64,000 nt of DNA, from positions 1,922,001-1,986,000 of the forward strand of contig NZ_CP076019.1 in the NCBI RefSeq assembly GCF_018623055.1, given 5' to 3'. A program made the translations under genes and the position numbers. The DNA is from Halorubrum sp. 2020YC2. GTDB taxonomy: Archaea > Halobacteriota > Halobacteria > Halobacteriales > Haloferacaceae. Shown in pieces: positions 1 through 7,732 of the stretch (position 1 is the stretch's first letter; each line of letters begins with the position of its first letter). Under the pieces are notes generated by a model. That model made no database searches. It was not told where the DNA came from and worked only from the letters and a program-made list of their open reading frames with translations.

Positions 1-87
1 GAACGCGCCGGTCGCCGTGAGGGCCCCGGCGGCGACGCAGTTGCCGAGGCGCGCGAGTTCGACGATACCGCGGAGCGTGTCTCGCAC
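1..87 (-). CDS. UbiA-family prenyltransferase, 5' end only (probable digeranylgeranylglyceryl phosphate synthase)
   Basis: Read on the minus strand, a GTG at 85-87 opens a frame that runs off the window edge. It encodes 29 residues starting [20 protein letters not shown] and continuing into a small, hydrophobic first helix. The (V/A)R-x-GN-x(3)-AG-x-L pattern is the usual N-terminus of archaeal UbiA enzymes that attach the second geranylgeranyl chain in ether-lipid synthesis. Only the first helix is visible, so the exact UbiA subfamily is inferred. No ATG lies in frame upstream. Confidence 0.55.
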   Translation of the reverse strand, partial: MRDTLRGIVELARLGNCVAAGALTATGAF

Positions 88-257
88 GTCGTCCGCGTAC
101 TCCCGCCCCCGAGGAATAAACGGTGCGGGATCGGGCGGAGGACGGACCGCGCCCGGTCGGCCGGAGAGGGTCCGTCCGTCCGCGCCCGGTCGGTTCGCGC
201 CGCGTCCCGAACGTGTTCCCGCCGCCTCGGGCGTCGCTCGGCGCGTCTGCCACGAAC

Positions 258-264
258 GTTTATC
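258..264 (+). promoter_or_regulatory. Box A (TATA-like) of the volactin-like gene
   Basis: The sequence TTTATCA is centred about 28 bases before the ATG at 289. This is the spacing expected for a leaderless haloarchaeal transcript. It supports 289 rather than the in-frame ATG at 274 as the start. Confidence 0.5.
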
Positions 265-288
265 ACGTGCGAAATGAAATACTCGCGT

Positions 289-1338
289 ATGGCTAAAGGC
301 CTGGACGTCGGCACGATGAACATCCTCTCCGGACGACAGGAAGGCGCGGAGACGGTGTTCGTACAGCAGCGGAACTCGTTCGTCGAGATCGAGTACAGCG
401 ACATGGCCGAACAGATGCTCTCCCGCAGCGAGGTCCTCCACATCCGGAAAGACGACAAGGTGTACGTCGTGGGCGACGACGCCCTGAACTTCGCGAACAT
501 CTTCAACAAGGAGACCCGGCGACCGATGCAACACGGCATCCTCTCCAGCGAGGAGGCGTCGGCCATCCCGATGATCAAGCTCATCACCGAGCAGGTGGTC
601 GGGGAGCCGTCGAAGCCGAACGAGCGGCTGTTCTACTCCAGCCCCGCGGACCCGATCGACTCCGGGCTGACGACGCTGTACCACGAGAAGACGCTCGAAT
701 CGATGCTCGGTGACATGGGGTACGACCCCGAGCCGATCAACGAGGGGATGGCGGTCATCTACTCCGAACTGGCCGACAACAACTTCACCGGTCTCGGCAT
801 CTCCTTCGGCGCGGGGATGACGAACGTCTGTCTCGCCTACTACGCGGTGCCCGTGATGAAGTTCTCCATCGCCCGCGGGGGCGACTGGATCGACGAGCAG
901 ACCTCGCAGGCGACCGGGACGCCGGTCGACAAGGTGACGAGCATCAAGGAGGACGACTTCGAACTCGACTTCCGCACCGACGTGGGCGGCGTCGAGGGCG
1001 CGCTCGCCATCTACTACGAGAACCTGCTCGACTACGTCATCGAGAACATCACCCGCGAGGTGGACGAGGAGGACGTCGAGGAGGGCCTCGACGTGCCCGT
1101 CGTCGTCACCGGCGGCACCTCCAGCCCGAACGGCTTCGAGGACCTGTTCGCGGACCACCTCGCGGACGCGAACATCCCGTTCTCGATCAGCGGCGTGCGC
1201 TCCGCCGACGAGCCGATGTACAGCGTCGCCAGCGGCGCGCTGGTCGCCGCGCGCTCCGAGGAGGGCGAGAGCGGCGGCGACTCCGGCGGAGCCGACGAGC
1301 CGGCGGCCGAGGAGGCCGCCCCCGAGTCCGAGGACTGA
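289..1338 (+). CDS. volA: Actin-superfamily cytoskeletal protein, volactin-like
   Basis: This 349-residue protein has the layout of a prokaryotic actin. A phosphate-1 loop with GLDVGTMN lies at the N-terminus, a phosphate-2 motif [10 protein letters not shown] near residue 171, and an adenosine motif VVVTGGTSS near residue 272. An acidic, low-complexity tail ends the protein. It resembles volactin, the haloarchaeal actin homologue of Haloferax volcanii linked to rod/disk shape change; this assignment is from recall of the family. The box A position favours the start at 289 (MAKGLDVG) over 274. The gene stands alone and is followed by an HTH_10 regulator about 120 bases downstream. It would act as a filament-forming ATPase in the cytoplasm. 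Confidence 0.75.
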   Translation: MAKGLDVGTMNILSGRQEGAETVFVQQRNSFVEIEYSDMAEQMLSRSEVLHIRKDDKVYVVGDDALNFANIFNKETRRPMQHGILSSEEASAIPMIKLITEQVVGEPSKPNERLFYSSPADPIDSGLTTLYHEKTLESMLGDMGYDPEPINEGMAVIYSELADNNFTGLGISFGAGMTNVCLAYYAVPVMKFSIARGGDWIDEQTSQATGTPVDKVTSIKEDDFELDFRTDVGGVEGALAIYYENLLDYVIENITREVDEEDVEEGLDVPVVVTGGTSSPNGFEDLFADHLADANIPFSISGVRSADEPMYSVASGALVAARSEEGESGGDSGGADEPAAEEAAPESED

Positions 1339-1456
1339 CGCGACGAGCGGCCGCGTTCCCCCGCTCCCACTCGCTTTTTCTGAACCCCCCGGACCGGTGC
1401 GCCGGATCCCGGGAATGCGCCGAAGGATAAAACGGGCACCCTCCGTAGCGATCGGT

Positions 1457-2065
1457 ATGTCCGACGCCGCCGGCGCCGACGGGAGCCGCCGCCTGCGGGT
1501 CGACCTCGACGTCGACCCGGCCGCCGACGGCGGCTGTCCGATCGTCACCGAGGCCGACGAGGCCGCCGACGTGGCGGTCAACGCGGCCGGCGAGGAGTGC
1601 GTCGTCGACGTGACGACCCCCGACGGGGAGGTGCGCCGCGGGACCGGCGAGGTCGACGAGGACTGCCTCTGTCACGCGTTCGGCCGACTCGGCTGCGCGC
1701 CCCACTTCCGACGCGTCGAGGACGGGACGATACTCGTGACGGCGTACGTCGACGACCGGGCCGCCGTCCGCGGTCTGGTCGAGGAGCTTCGCGGGGTCGT
1801 CGACCGGGTGCGGCTCGTCCGGCTCGCGGTCGTCAAGGGACCGAACGCGACCGAGCAGGTCACGTTCGACCTCTCCGCGCTGACCCCGAAACAGCGCCGC
1901 GGCCTCGAGCTCGCGGTCGTCCGCGGCTACTTCGACGACGACCGCGACGTGCGCCTGAGCGACCTGGCCGACGAGCTAGACATCAGCAAGTCCGCGCTCT
2001 CCCAGCGGCTCCGCACCGCACAGGCGAAGCTGGTGACGGACATCTTCGACGACGCCGAGCGGTGA
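1457..2065 (+). CDS. HTH_10 (bacterio-opsin activator type) transcriptional regulator
   Basis: The protein has 202 residues. The C-terminal third, from LTPKQRRGLELAVVRGYF to about residue 200, is a classical haloarchaeal HTH_10 domain, with a DELDISKSALSQRLR recognition helix region. The N-terminal part holds several cysteines (GGCP, EECV, DCLCHAF, GCAPHF) and looks like the small sensory domain often found before HTH_10. The ATG at 1457 was chosen because a box A-like GATAAAAC lies about 30 bases upstream. Its closeness to the volactin-like gene is seen; regulation of that gene is only a possibility. Confidence 0.85.
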   Translation: MSDAAGADGSRRLRVDLDVDPAADGGCPIVTEADEAADVAVNAAGEECVVDVTTPDGEVRRGTGEVDEDCLCHAFGRLGCAPHFRRVEDGTILVTAYVDDRAAVRGLVEELRGVVDRVRLVRLAVVKGPNATEQVTFDLSALTPKQRRGLELAVVRGYFDDDRDVRLSDLADELDISKSALSQRLRTAQAKLVTDIFDDAER

Positions 2066-2136
2066 CCGTGAGTCCCCTTGAAGCGATACACAGGTAAAGC
2101 GGGAGGCAGAGGGGGCGCCGGGCGCTTGCCTCGCGC

Positions 2137-2346
2137 ATGAGCGACGAAGACCGGCCGGTCCCCGAACCGGTGCGAGACGACGTCACCGTCGAACTCGTGC
2201 GCGACGCGATCGGCGTCGCCCGCGGGGAGGTGCCCGCGGAGCGCTTCTCCGCGAAGTACGGGACTGGCGGGGAGTCCGGGACGCCGGGCGGGGATCCCGG
2301 GACGCCGGACCGGGAGTCCGAGGGGAAGGACGGGGATCGGGAGTGA
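2137..2346 (+). CDS. Small haloarchaeal protein of unknown function
   Basis: This 69-residue acidic protein has no family I can name. Residues 20-45 (ELVRDAIGVARGEVPAERFS) form a probable helical pair ending in KYG. This resembles the short N-terminal segment of some haloarchaeal iron-sulfur proteins, but no cysteine is present. The C-terminal half is a Gly/Pro/Asp-rich tail with a loose repeat of GTP-G-D. It converges on the radical SAM gene, 19 bases away. Confidence 0.55.
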   Translation: MSDEDRPVPEPVRDDVTVELVRDAIGVARGEVPAERFSAKYGTGGESGTPGGDPGTPDRESEGKDGDRE

Positions 2347-2365
2347 TCCGCCGTCCGAACGCGGC

Positions 2366-3601
2366 TCAGTCGTCGGCGGGCGCGGACCGGTCCGCCCCGT
2401 CGACGCGCGCGAGCGCCTCCTCGCCGTCGCGCTCAGCCTCCGTGAGGTAGCACTTCGGGTCGGGAGCGAACGGGTCGCCGTGCGCCGAGAGGGCGCGGAG
2501 CCGGGAGCCGCCCCGGCAGATCGACTGGTACGCGCAGTCGGCGCAACGGCCGGAGAGGCGCTCCTCTCGCTCGCGGAGCCCGGAGAGGAGCGGGTTCGAC
2601 TCGTCGGACCAGATGGCGCCGAACGAGCGGTCGCGGACGTTGCCCGGCGAGTACCCCTGCCAGAACTGCGTGAGGTGGACGTTGCCGACGGGGTCGACGT
2701 CCGCGACCCGCTCGCCGGTCGGGTCGCCGCCGTTGCGCTGAAGGTACCGGTAGATGAGCCGAGCGCGGTCGGTCCCCATCTCGCGGTCGGCGTACTCGAC
2801 GAGGTGGCCCGCGTCGGCGTAGTTGCCGACGAGCAGCGTCTCTATCTCCTCGCCCTGTTCGTGGTACTCGCGGGTGAGGTCACAGAGGTCGGTCACCGCC
2901 TGCCGCGTCGCCTCGGGCGAGAGGTCGACGTCCGAGATGTCGGCGCCGCGACCGCCGTAATCGAGGTGGTAAAAGCAGAATCGGTCGACGCCCACGTCGG
3001 TGAGCAGGTCGACGACGCCCGCGAGGTCGTCGACGTTATGCTCGGTGATCGTGTACCGCAGTCCGGTCTTGAGACCGACGTCGAGGCAGGCCTCGATGCC
3101 GCGGACCGCGGCGTCGAACGCGCCCTCCTCGCCGCGGATCCGGTCGTTGCGCTCGGGGAGGCCGTCGACCGAGACGCCGGCGTACTTGAGCCCCGCCTCC
3201 TTCAGTTCGCGGGCGCGCTCGCGGGTGAGGAGGGTGCCGTTCGTCGAGAGCACCGGACGGATCCCGCTGTCGTCGGCGTATTCGATCAGTTCGGGGAGGT
3301 CCTCGCGGACGAGGGGCTCGCCGCCGGAGAACAGGATGACCGGGACGCCGAACGCCGCGAGGTCGTCGATGAGCGCCTTCCCCTCCGCGGTCGACAGCTC
3401 GTTCGGGGCGCCCTCGGTGTCGGCGCCCGCGTAGCAGTGCTCGCAGTAGAGGTTACAGCGCTTCGTGGTGTTCCAGACGACGACCGGACGCCGCTGTTTC
3501 TCCTCCGTGATCTGCGGCTTCTTCGAGCCGTCGGCCGCGTCGTAGCGGAGGCCGTCGCTCTCGGCGTCGAGTCCGCACAGCAGCTTGCTGACGGAGATCA
3601 T
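2366..3601 (-). CDS. ahbC: Radical SAM/SPASM enzyme, AhbC-like (alternative haem pathway)
   Basis: The protein has 411 residues. It begins MISVSKLLCGLD, followed by VVVWNTTKRCNLYCEHCYAGA near residue 45, which carries the CxxxCxxC motif that binds the SAM-cleaving cluster. GGEP (about residue 100) is the SAM-contact motif. A C-terminal SPASM region has CADCAYQSIC and a final PKCYL cysteine. The N-terminal 'MI-x-SKL...LRY' followed by 'VVVWN-x-T-x-RCNL' is, from recall, typical of AhbC, the 12,18-didecarboxysiroheme deacetylase of the siroheme-dependent haem pathway. The start at 3601 overlaps the stop of the upstream PaaB-like gene by 4 bases, so the two are translationally coupled. A related peptide-modifying SPASM role cannot be excluded. 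Confidence 0.75.
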   Translation of the reverse strand: MISVSKLLCGLDAESDGLRYDAADGSKKPQITEEKQRRPVVVWNTTKRCNLYCEHCYAGADTEGAPNELSTAEGKALIDDLAAFGVPVILFSGGEPLVREDLPELIEYADDSGIRPVLSTNGTLLTRERARELKEAGLKYAGVSVDGLPERNDRIRGEEGAFDAAVRGIEACLDVGLKTGLRYTITEHNVDDLAGVVDLLTDVGVDRFCFYHLDYGGRGADISDVDLSPEATRQAVTDLCDLTREYHEQGEEIETLLVGNYADAGHLVEYADREMGTDRARLIYRYLQRNGGDPTGERVADVDPVGNVHLTQFWQGYSPGNVRDRSFGAIWSDESNPLLSGLREREERLSGRCADCAYQSICRGGSRLRALSAHGDPFAPDPKCYLTEAERDGEEALARVDGADRSAPADD

Positions 3602-3987
3602 CGCGACCCCTCCGCGTCCTCGGCCGCGTCGGCCGCCGGCGCCCCGCCGCCGGAGGCGGTCGGCGTCCCCTCGGTCTCCTCGTAGACGCGCGGCTCGTCG
3701 GCGTCGGCGGACGCCTCCGGGTCCCCTGACGCCCCGCCCCCGTCGTCCGCGAGCGACTCCGCGGAGTACCGGGACACCTCCGCGGCCGGACACACCCACA
3801 CGTCGCGGGCGTACCACGCGAAGAGCTTGCTCGCCTCCTCGTGGGCGACGCCCGGCGTCGGCGCGGCGACCGTGCCGACGTGGCGGAGCGGGTCCGACTC
3901 CTCCTCGCGGACGAACACCTCGAACCGGCGGCCGTCGGCCGACCGAGGCCCGTTCGCGTCCTCGCTTCGGTCCGTCTTCTCGACCAT
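3598..3987 (-). CDS. PaaB-like protein partnered with radical SAM enzyme (Htur_1727-type family)
   Basis: The protein has 129 residues. Residues about 22-70 contain FEVFVREEESDPLRHVG, then an APTPGVAHEEASKLFAWYA helix and VWVCPAAEVSRY. This is the fold pattern of PaaB, the structural subunit of the phenylacetyl-CoA epoxidase. In Halobacteria such proteins are encoded beside a radical SAM/SPASM gene and have been listed as candidate modified peptides (Htur_1727 family, from recall). The C-terminal 55 residues are a disordered Asp/Glu/Ala/Gly tail. It is the first gene of a two-gene operon, with a 4-base overlap with the AhbC-like gene. No other paa gene is present, so a role in phenylacetate degradation is unlikely. 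Confidence 0.75.
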   Translation of the reverse strand: MVEKTDRSEDANGPRSADGRRFEVFVREEESDPLRHVGTVAAPTPGVAHEEASKLFAWYARDVWVCPAAEVSRYSAESLADDGGGASGDPEASADADEPRVYEETEGTPTASGGGAPAADAAEDAEGSR

Positions 3988-4185
3988 ACCCCCCGTACGG
4001 ACGGTCCCCCGAACGGGGTTTCGCGCGTTCTCACGGCCGCGAAATTCGCCCGAACCTGTTCGGGCGAGACGGAGAGACGAGGGCGGAGCGGCGGCTGATC
4101 GGGGCGAAGCCGAGAGAAGTGCGAGGGCCGCGACCGCCGCGGTCCCGCGTGAGAGCGGTCCACTACCGCAGCGAGCGAGGACCGA

Positions 4186-4575
4186 TCAGATGACGCGGTT
4201 CTGCAGGTAATCGAGGTGTTTCGCGTTGTAGACGATCTTGACCTCGTCGGTGGCCGGGCTGCCGATACAGGTGAGCCGGACGTTCTTCTCCTCGACCTCC
4301 TCGTCGGAGAGGATCTGCTGCATGTCCATGTCGATGTCGCCTTTCTTGACGATGGACGCGCAGTTCGCGCACGCGCCGGCGCGGCACGAGAAGGGCCAGT
4401 CGTAGCCCTGCGCCTCGGCGGATTCGAGGATGTACTCGCCCTGGTTGACTTCGAGGGTACCGTAGTCCTCGTCGTCGAGGTCGGCGTCGGCGGCCTCCTG
4501 GAAGAGGTCGTCGTCGTCCATCGACCAACCGTGGTCGTCGAGCACTTCGTAGTTGAGGTATTCTACTGTGGGCAT
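4186..4575 (-). CDS. 2Fe-2S ferredoxin, halophile plant-type
   Basis: The 129-residue sequence is almost identical in pattern to the well-studied Halobacterium/Haloarcula ferredoxin. It starts [17 protein letters not shown] and ends DYLQNRVI. The cluster ligands are the cysteines of CRAGACANC and the later LTCIG cysteine. The acidic N-terminal insertion of halophilic ferredoxins ([20 protein letters not shown]) is present. The start at 4575 matches the family N-terminus; an upstream in-frame ATG at 4602 would add nine unrelated residues. It carries electrons for 2-oxoacid:ferredoxin oxidoreductases and other cytoplasmic redox enzymes. Confidence 0.97.
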   Translation of the reverse strand: MPTVEYLNYEVLDDHGWSMDDDDLFQEAADADLDDEDYGTLEVNQGEYILESAEAQGYDWPFSCRAGACANCASIVKKGDIDMDMQQILSDEEVEEKNVRLTCIGSPATDEVKIVYNAKHLDYLQNRVI

Positions 4576-4778
4576 CATTTCTTGGTTTGGAGCCCACGTC
4601 ATTAGGCTTTGCTGTTCCCCGTCTGTCGACCCCCGCGGGTGACGCCGCGAGACCGAACACGTTCGACCGACCGCGGCGATTCCGGCGGGTTTCGGACGGG
4701 CCGCCGCGTCCCGCCGCGCCTCTATCGGCCCCGACCGCTCCCGTGACAGTCTGTTATCACGACTGATACGGCGTGAGT

Positions 4779-4789
4779 AACAATAAATA
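4779..4789 (+). promoter_or_regulatory. Box A of the cheF-like gene
   Basis: An AT-rich ACAATAAATAG stands out in a GC-rich spacer, about 28-30 bases before the ATG at 4814. It fits a promoter for a nearly leaderless transcript. Confidence 0.45.
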
Positions 4790-4813
4790 GCGTACGGCGC
4801 TTACTCGGTACCG

Positions 4814-5686
4814 ATGGAGGAGTCCGTCGTCGCCGACTTCGTGGGCCGCGTTCACGCGGGGAGCCTGACGACCGACGAACCGGTGACGGGTCGCGTGCTG
4901 TTGAGCCAGCGACGACTGGTCCTCGCGACTGACGACGGGAAGGAGACGGTCCCCCTCTCGCGCGTGTTCGACGTCGTCGTCGGGAGCGTTCCCGGTGACC
5001 TGCGCTCGTTTTTCAACGACAGCATCACCGTCGCGTACGAGCGCGACGGGTCGCGTCGCTCGGCGTTAGTCGAGGGCGAACCCGAGGACATGGACAAGTT
5101 CGTCCGGCTGCTGTTCAAGACGCTGTTGCGGAACGTGACCGTCACGGTGCGGCACCCGGCGAAGGTCGGCGGCCGCGTCACGGACGCGGGCGACCACCGC
5201 GCCTCGGTGTCGGTGTCGCCCGGCGAGATCCGGTTCGGGAACTGCCCGGAGCCGTTCACCGTCAACCTCTCCGCGGTGATCGACTACGAGCGCACCGACC
5301 GCACCCTCGGCGGCACGAAGCGGCCGGCGCTCGTCTTCCGCCACGTCGACGGCGACGACCGGACGGTCACGTCGATCACGACCGTGCCGAACGAGCGGGC
5401 GCTCAACATCCTCGGCCGGTACATCAAGATCGAGTACGACGAGGCGATGGAGGACCTCGACTCGTTCGACCCGACCGAAGAGCAGCTGGAGATCCTCGTC
5501 TCCATCTACTCGGCGGGCGGCGAGGCGAACATCGCGGACATCGTCACCGGCGACGTCGCCCAGACGTCGATGATCCTCGACACGCTGCGCGAGGCCGGCC
5601 TCGTGGCCGACGGCGAGAGCGGGACGACCCTCACGCGCAAGGGCCAGATGATCGTGAGCTCCTACCTCGAGTCGGTCAACGCCTGA
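4814..5686 (+). CDS. cheF: CheF-family taxis protein (DUF439)
   Basis: The protein has 290 residues. The N-terminal part (ESVVADFVGRV, then LLSQRRLVLATDDGKETVPLS) and the central FFNDSITVAYE are hallmarks of the archaeal CheF family, which links phosphorylated CheY to the archaellum motor. The C-terminal 80 residues form a winged-helix-like domain (LEILVSIYSAGGEANIADIV). Unlike the usual arrangement, no che or arl gene is nearby. It may therefore be a CheF paralogue, and its partner CheY must be encoded elsewhere. Confidence 0.85.
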   Translation: MEESVVADFVGRVHAGSLTTDEPVTGRVLLSQRRLVLATDDGKETVPLSRVFDVVVGSVPGDLRSFFNDSITVAYERDGSRRSALVEGEPEDMDKFVRLLFKTLLRNVTVTVRHPAKVGGRVTDAGDHRASVSVSPGEIRFGNCPEPFTVNLSAVIDYERTDRTLGGTKRPALVFRHVDGDDRTVTSITTVPNERALNILGRYIKIEYDEAMEDLDSFDPTEEQLEILVSIYSAGGEANIADIVTGDVAQTSMILDTLREAGLVADGESGTTLTRKGQMIVSSYLESVNA

Positions 5687-5759
5687 CGGCGGGACGCGCC
5701 GGATTCGGAACCGCGACGCGGGGGGAAGTTTGAAGCTCCTGTAACCGTAGGTATCTCTC

Positions 5760-6677
5760 ATGTCAGACCGTGACCACCGCGGCGGCGAGACACCGCTCGA
5801 CGCCGTGGTCCGCGAACGGGGAATCGACGCGCCCGGGGGACCGGGGGCGGTGAACCCGCCGAGGGATGAGACGGCTCCCGGCGACGCCGGCGGCTCGGGG
5901 CCGCGGGTCGCCCGGGTTCCGGAGGACCACGACCACGACACGTTCTCGGTCGAGGGGATCGACAGCGACCGCCGCGAGGGACTGCTTGAGGCGGTCCTCC
6001 GCGACGTCGACGGCGTCAGCGACGCCTCCGCGACGCGGCGCAACGGGACGGTCGGCGTCCACCACGAACCGTCGCTGTCGCGCGGGGCGGTCCGGGACGT
6101 GCTCGAATCGTGCGGGCTGGTCGTCGCGCCCGGCGACGACGCGTTCGAGGCGCGGCGCGCCTCGCAGTTCGCGTCGGCCCGCGTCGCGGTCGCGGTCCTG
6201 TTCGGGCTGATGGTCGCGACGCCGTACGTCGCGGTGTTGTACCCGACCCGGGTCGAGTGGCTGTTCTACGACCCCGTCACCGTCCAGTACCTCCAGTCGA
6301 TCCTCGACTCGCAGATGACGACGCACTTCTTCATCAACCTCGGCGCGCTCTCCGGGCTCGCGTTCCTCGTCGCCTGCGGCCCCACGATCCGCCGCGCGGT
6401 CGCGGCGGTACGGGACGGCGAGTTCACCAACGAGGTCGCGTTCGTCGGGAGCGTCGTCGCCCTCTACGGCTACAGCACGCTCACCGCGTTCACCGGACTC
6501 GAGGGCGCGGTCCACTACGACCTTGTCGCGTACGCGGTCGTCGTCGCCACCCTCTGGACCCAGTTCGGCGTCACCGACACGGCGTTCGACCCCGCGACGA
6601 GCGGGGAGTCCGACGCGGAAGAGACAGCCGACGCCGACGCGGACGAGCCGGTCGCGATGACCGACGGCGGTCGCTGA
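5760..6677 (+). CDS. Membrane protein with an HMA-like domain; resembles the front of a metal P-type ATPase
   Basis: The protein has 305 residues. Residues about 60-120 (DTFSVEGIDSDRREGLLEAVLRD and following) have the beta-alpha-beta pattern of a heavy-metal-associated domain, but lack the metal-binding CxxC. Four hydrophobic segments follow, at about residues 143-165, 195-215, 225-245 and 255-275. There is no actuator, phosphorylation (DKTGT) or ATP-binding domain, so it cannot be a pump by itself. An acidic tail ends the protein. Similar stand-alone HMA plus TM proteins occur in haloarchaea; the function is unknown. Confidence 0.75.
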   Translation: MSDRDHRGGETPLDAVVRERGIDAPGGPGAVNPPRDETAPGDAGGSGPRVARVPEDHDHDTFSVEGIDSDRREGLLEAVLRDVDGVSDASATRRNGTVGVHHEPSLSRGAVRDVLESCGLVVAPGDDAFEARRASQFASARVAVAVLFGLMVATPYVAVLYPTRVEWLFYDPVTVQYLQSILDSQMTTHFFINLGALSGLAFLVACGPTIRRAVAAVRDGEFTNEVAFVGSVVALYGYSTLTAFTGLEGAVHYDLVAYAVVVATLWTQFGVTDTAFDPATSGESDAEETADADADEPVAMTDGGR

Positions 6678-6741
6678 GGCGGCCCCGCGCGGCACCGTCC
6701 TCCGCCCGCCCTCTGCTCCCTTCTCCGACGCCGTCGCCCGA

Positions 6742-7647
6742 TCACTCGGCCGCGGAATCGCCGTCCGCGACGGGCGTCCCGTTCTCGTCGACGGCGACGA
6801 CATCCTCGGCCGAGACCGCGTCGCCCGCGGCGAGGGCGTCCCCCCACGCGCGCTCCTCGACGACGGTGTTGACCATCAGCCTGAAGTCGTGGTCGAAGCG
6901 GTCGCCGTCGGTCCACTCCGGTAACGTCTCGCGGCGCTTCCGGACGAACGTCTCGCGGAATCCCTCGATCTCGGCCCCCGTGTCCGGGTCGCGAGAGGGG
7001 ACGACGCAGCGCTGACACGGGTTGACGCCGATCAGCTCCGTCTCCCCGACCGCGACGCGGACGCCCTCCCCGTGGTCCGCGAACAACCGGTCTTCGAAGA
7101 AGGCCGGGCAGTCGCCCAAGACGACGTTCGGGCGGAGCCGGCGGCGCATCTCCGTCGCGTCCGCGACGCTATCGAACCACGACGCGACGGCCTCCAGCGT
7201 CGCCCGCGAGACGACGGTCGGGCCGTGCGCGGCGCGGTCGTCGGGGAAGCCGCCCGCCGGGTCCCGGACGAGGTCCACGTCGTACCCGAGATACTCGCCG
7301 GCCCAGTCGGCCAGGGCGTCGCCCTCGTCGGGGAGCGCGAAGGTGCGCTCCTCGGCAGGGGCGCGCTCCGTCTCCGGCCGCGTGAGCGTCACGGCCGTCG
7401 GCGTCGCGTCCGTCGCCCCGGCGAGGTCGTACTCGGCGCGGAGCCCGTGGATCGCCGGCTCGCTCTTCCCGTTCACGTAGCCGCCGCCACCGCCCACCGA
7501 GGCCGCCTCGGGGTCGACGCCGGCCTCGACGAGCGCGTACGAGCGGTCGCCGCGGAGCGCGCCCTCGGGACCGATCGCGGCGCGGTCGACGGCGACGCCG
7601 TCACAGGACTTCAGCGGGTAGGCGACGAGTTCGTCGACGCGTGGCAT
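6742..7647 (-). CDS. MOSC domain-containing protein
   Basis: The protein has 301 residues. An N-terminal MOSC beta-barrel domain opens with VDELVAYPLKSCDGV. The C-terminal MOSC domain contains LRPNVVLGDC and NPCQRCVVPSRDPDTG, in which the conserved cysteine is the expected sulfur carrier or ligand. This family includes mARC-like and YcbX-like proteins that bind molybdenum cofactor and reduce N-hydroxylated compounds. The substrate here is not known. A glycine-rich insert (SVGGGGGYVNG) lies in the first domain. Confidence 0.92.
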   Translation of the reverse strand: MPRVDELVAYPLKSCDGVAVDRAAIGPEGALRGDRSYALVEAGVDPEAASVGGGGGYVNGKSEPAIHGLRAEYDLAGATDATPTAVTLTRPETERAPAEERTFALPDEGDALADWAGEYLGYDVDLVRDPAGGFPDDRAAHGPTVVSRATLEAVASWFDSVADATEMRRRLRPNVVLGDCPAFFEDRLFADHGEGVRVAVGETELIGVNPCQRCVVPSRDPDTGAEIEGFRETFVRKRRETLPEWTDGDRFDHDFRLMVNTVVEERAWGDALAAGDAVSAEDVVAVDENGTPVADGDSAAE

Positions 7648-7732
7648 ACCCGGGGTTCGACGGGACGGACCAAAAGCGATCGGCCGAGCGGGGCGGCCGC
7701 GCGCCCCGCCGGTGCCCGAGGGCGCAGCCGGG

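Noticed and set aside
17..277. 86-codon plus-strand frame at the left edge
   Set aside because: It is antisense to the UbiA-like start and is Arg/Pro/Ser-rich without a domain.
2480..3685. Long open frame on the plus strand opposite the radical SAM gene
   Set aside because: Val/Ala/Arg/Asp-rich translation with no domain; it is the antisense shadow expected in high-GC haloarchaeal genes, and the minus-strand protein has intact motifs.
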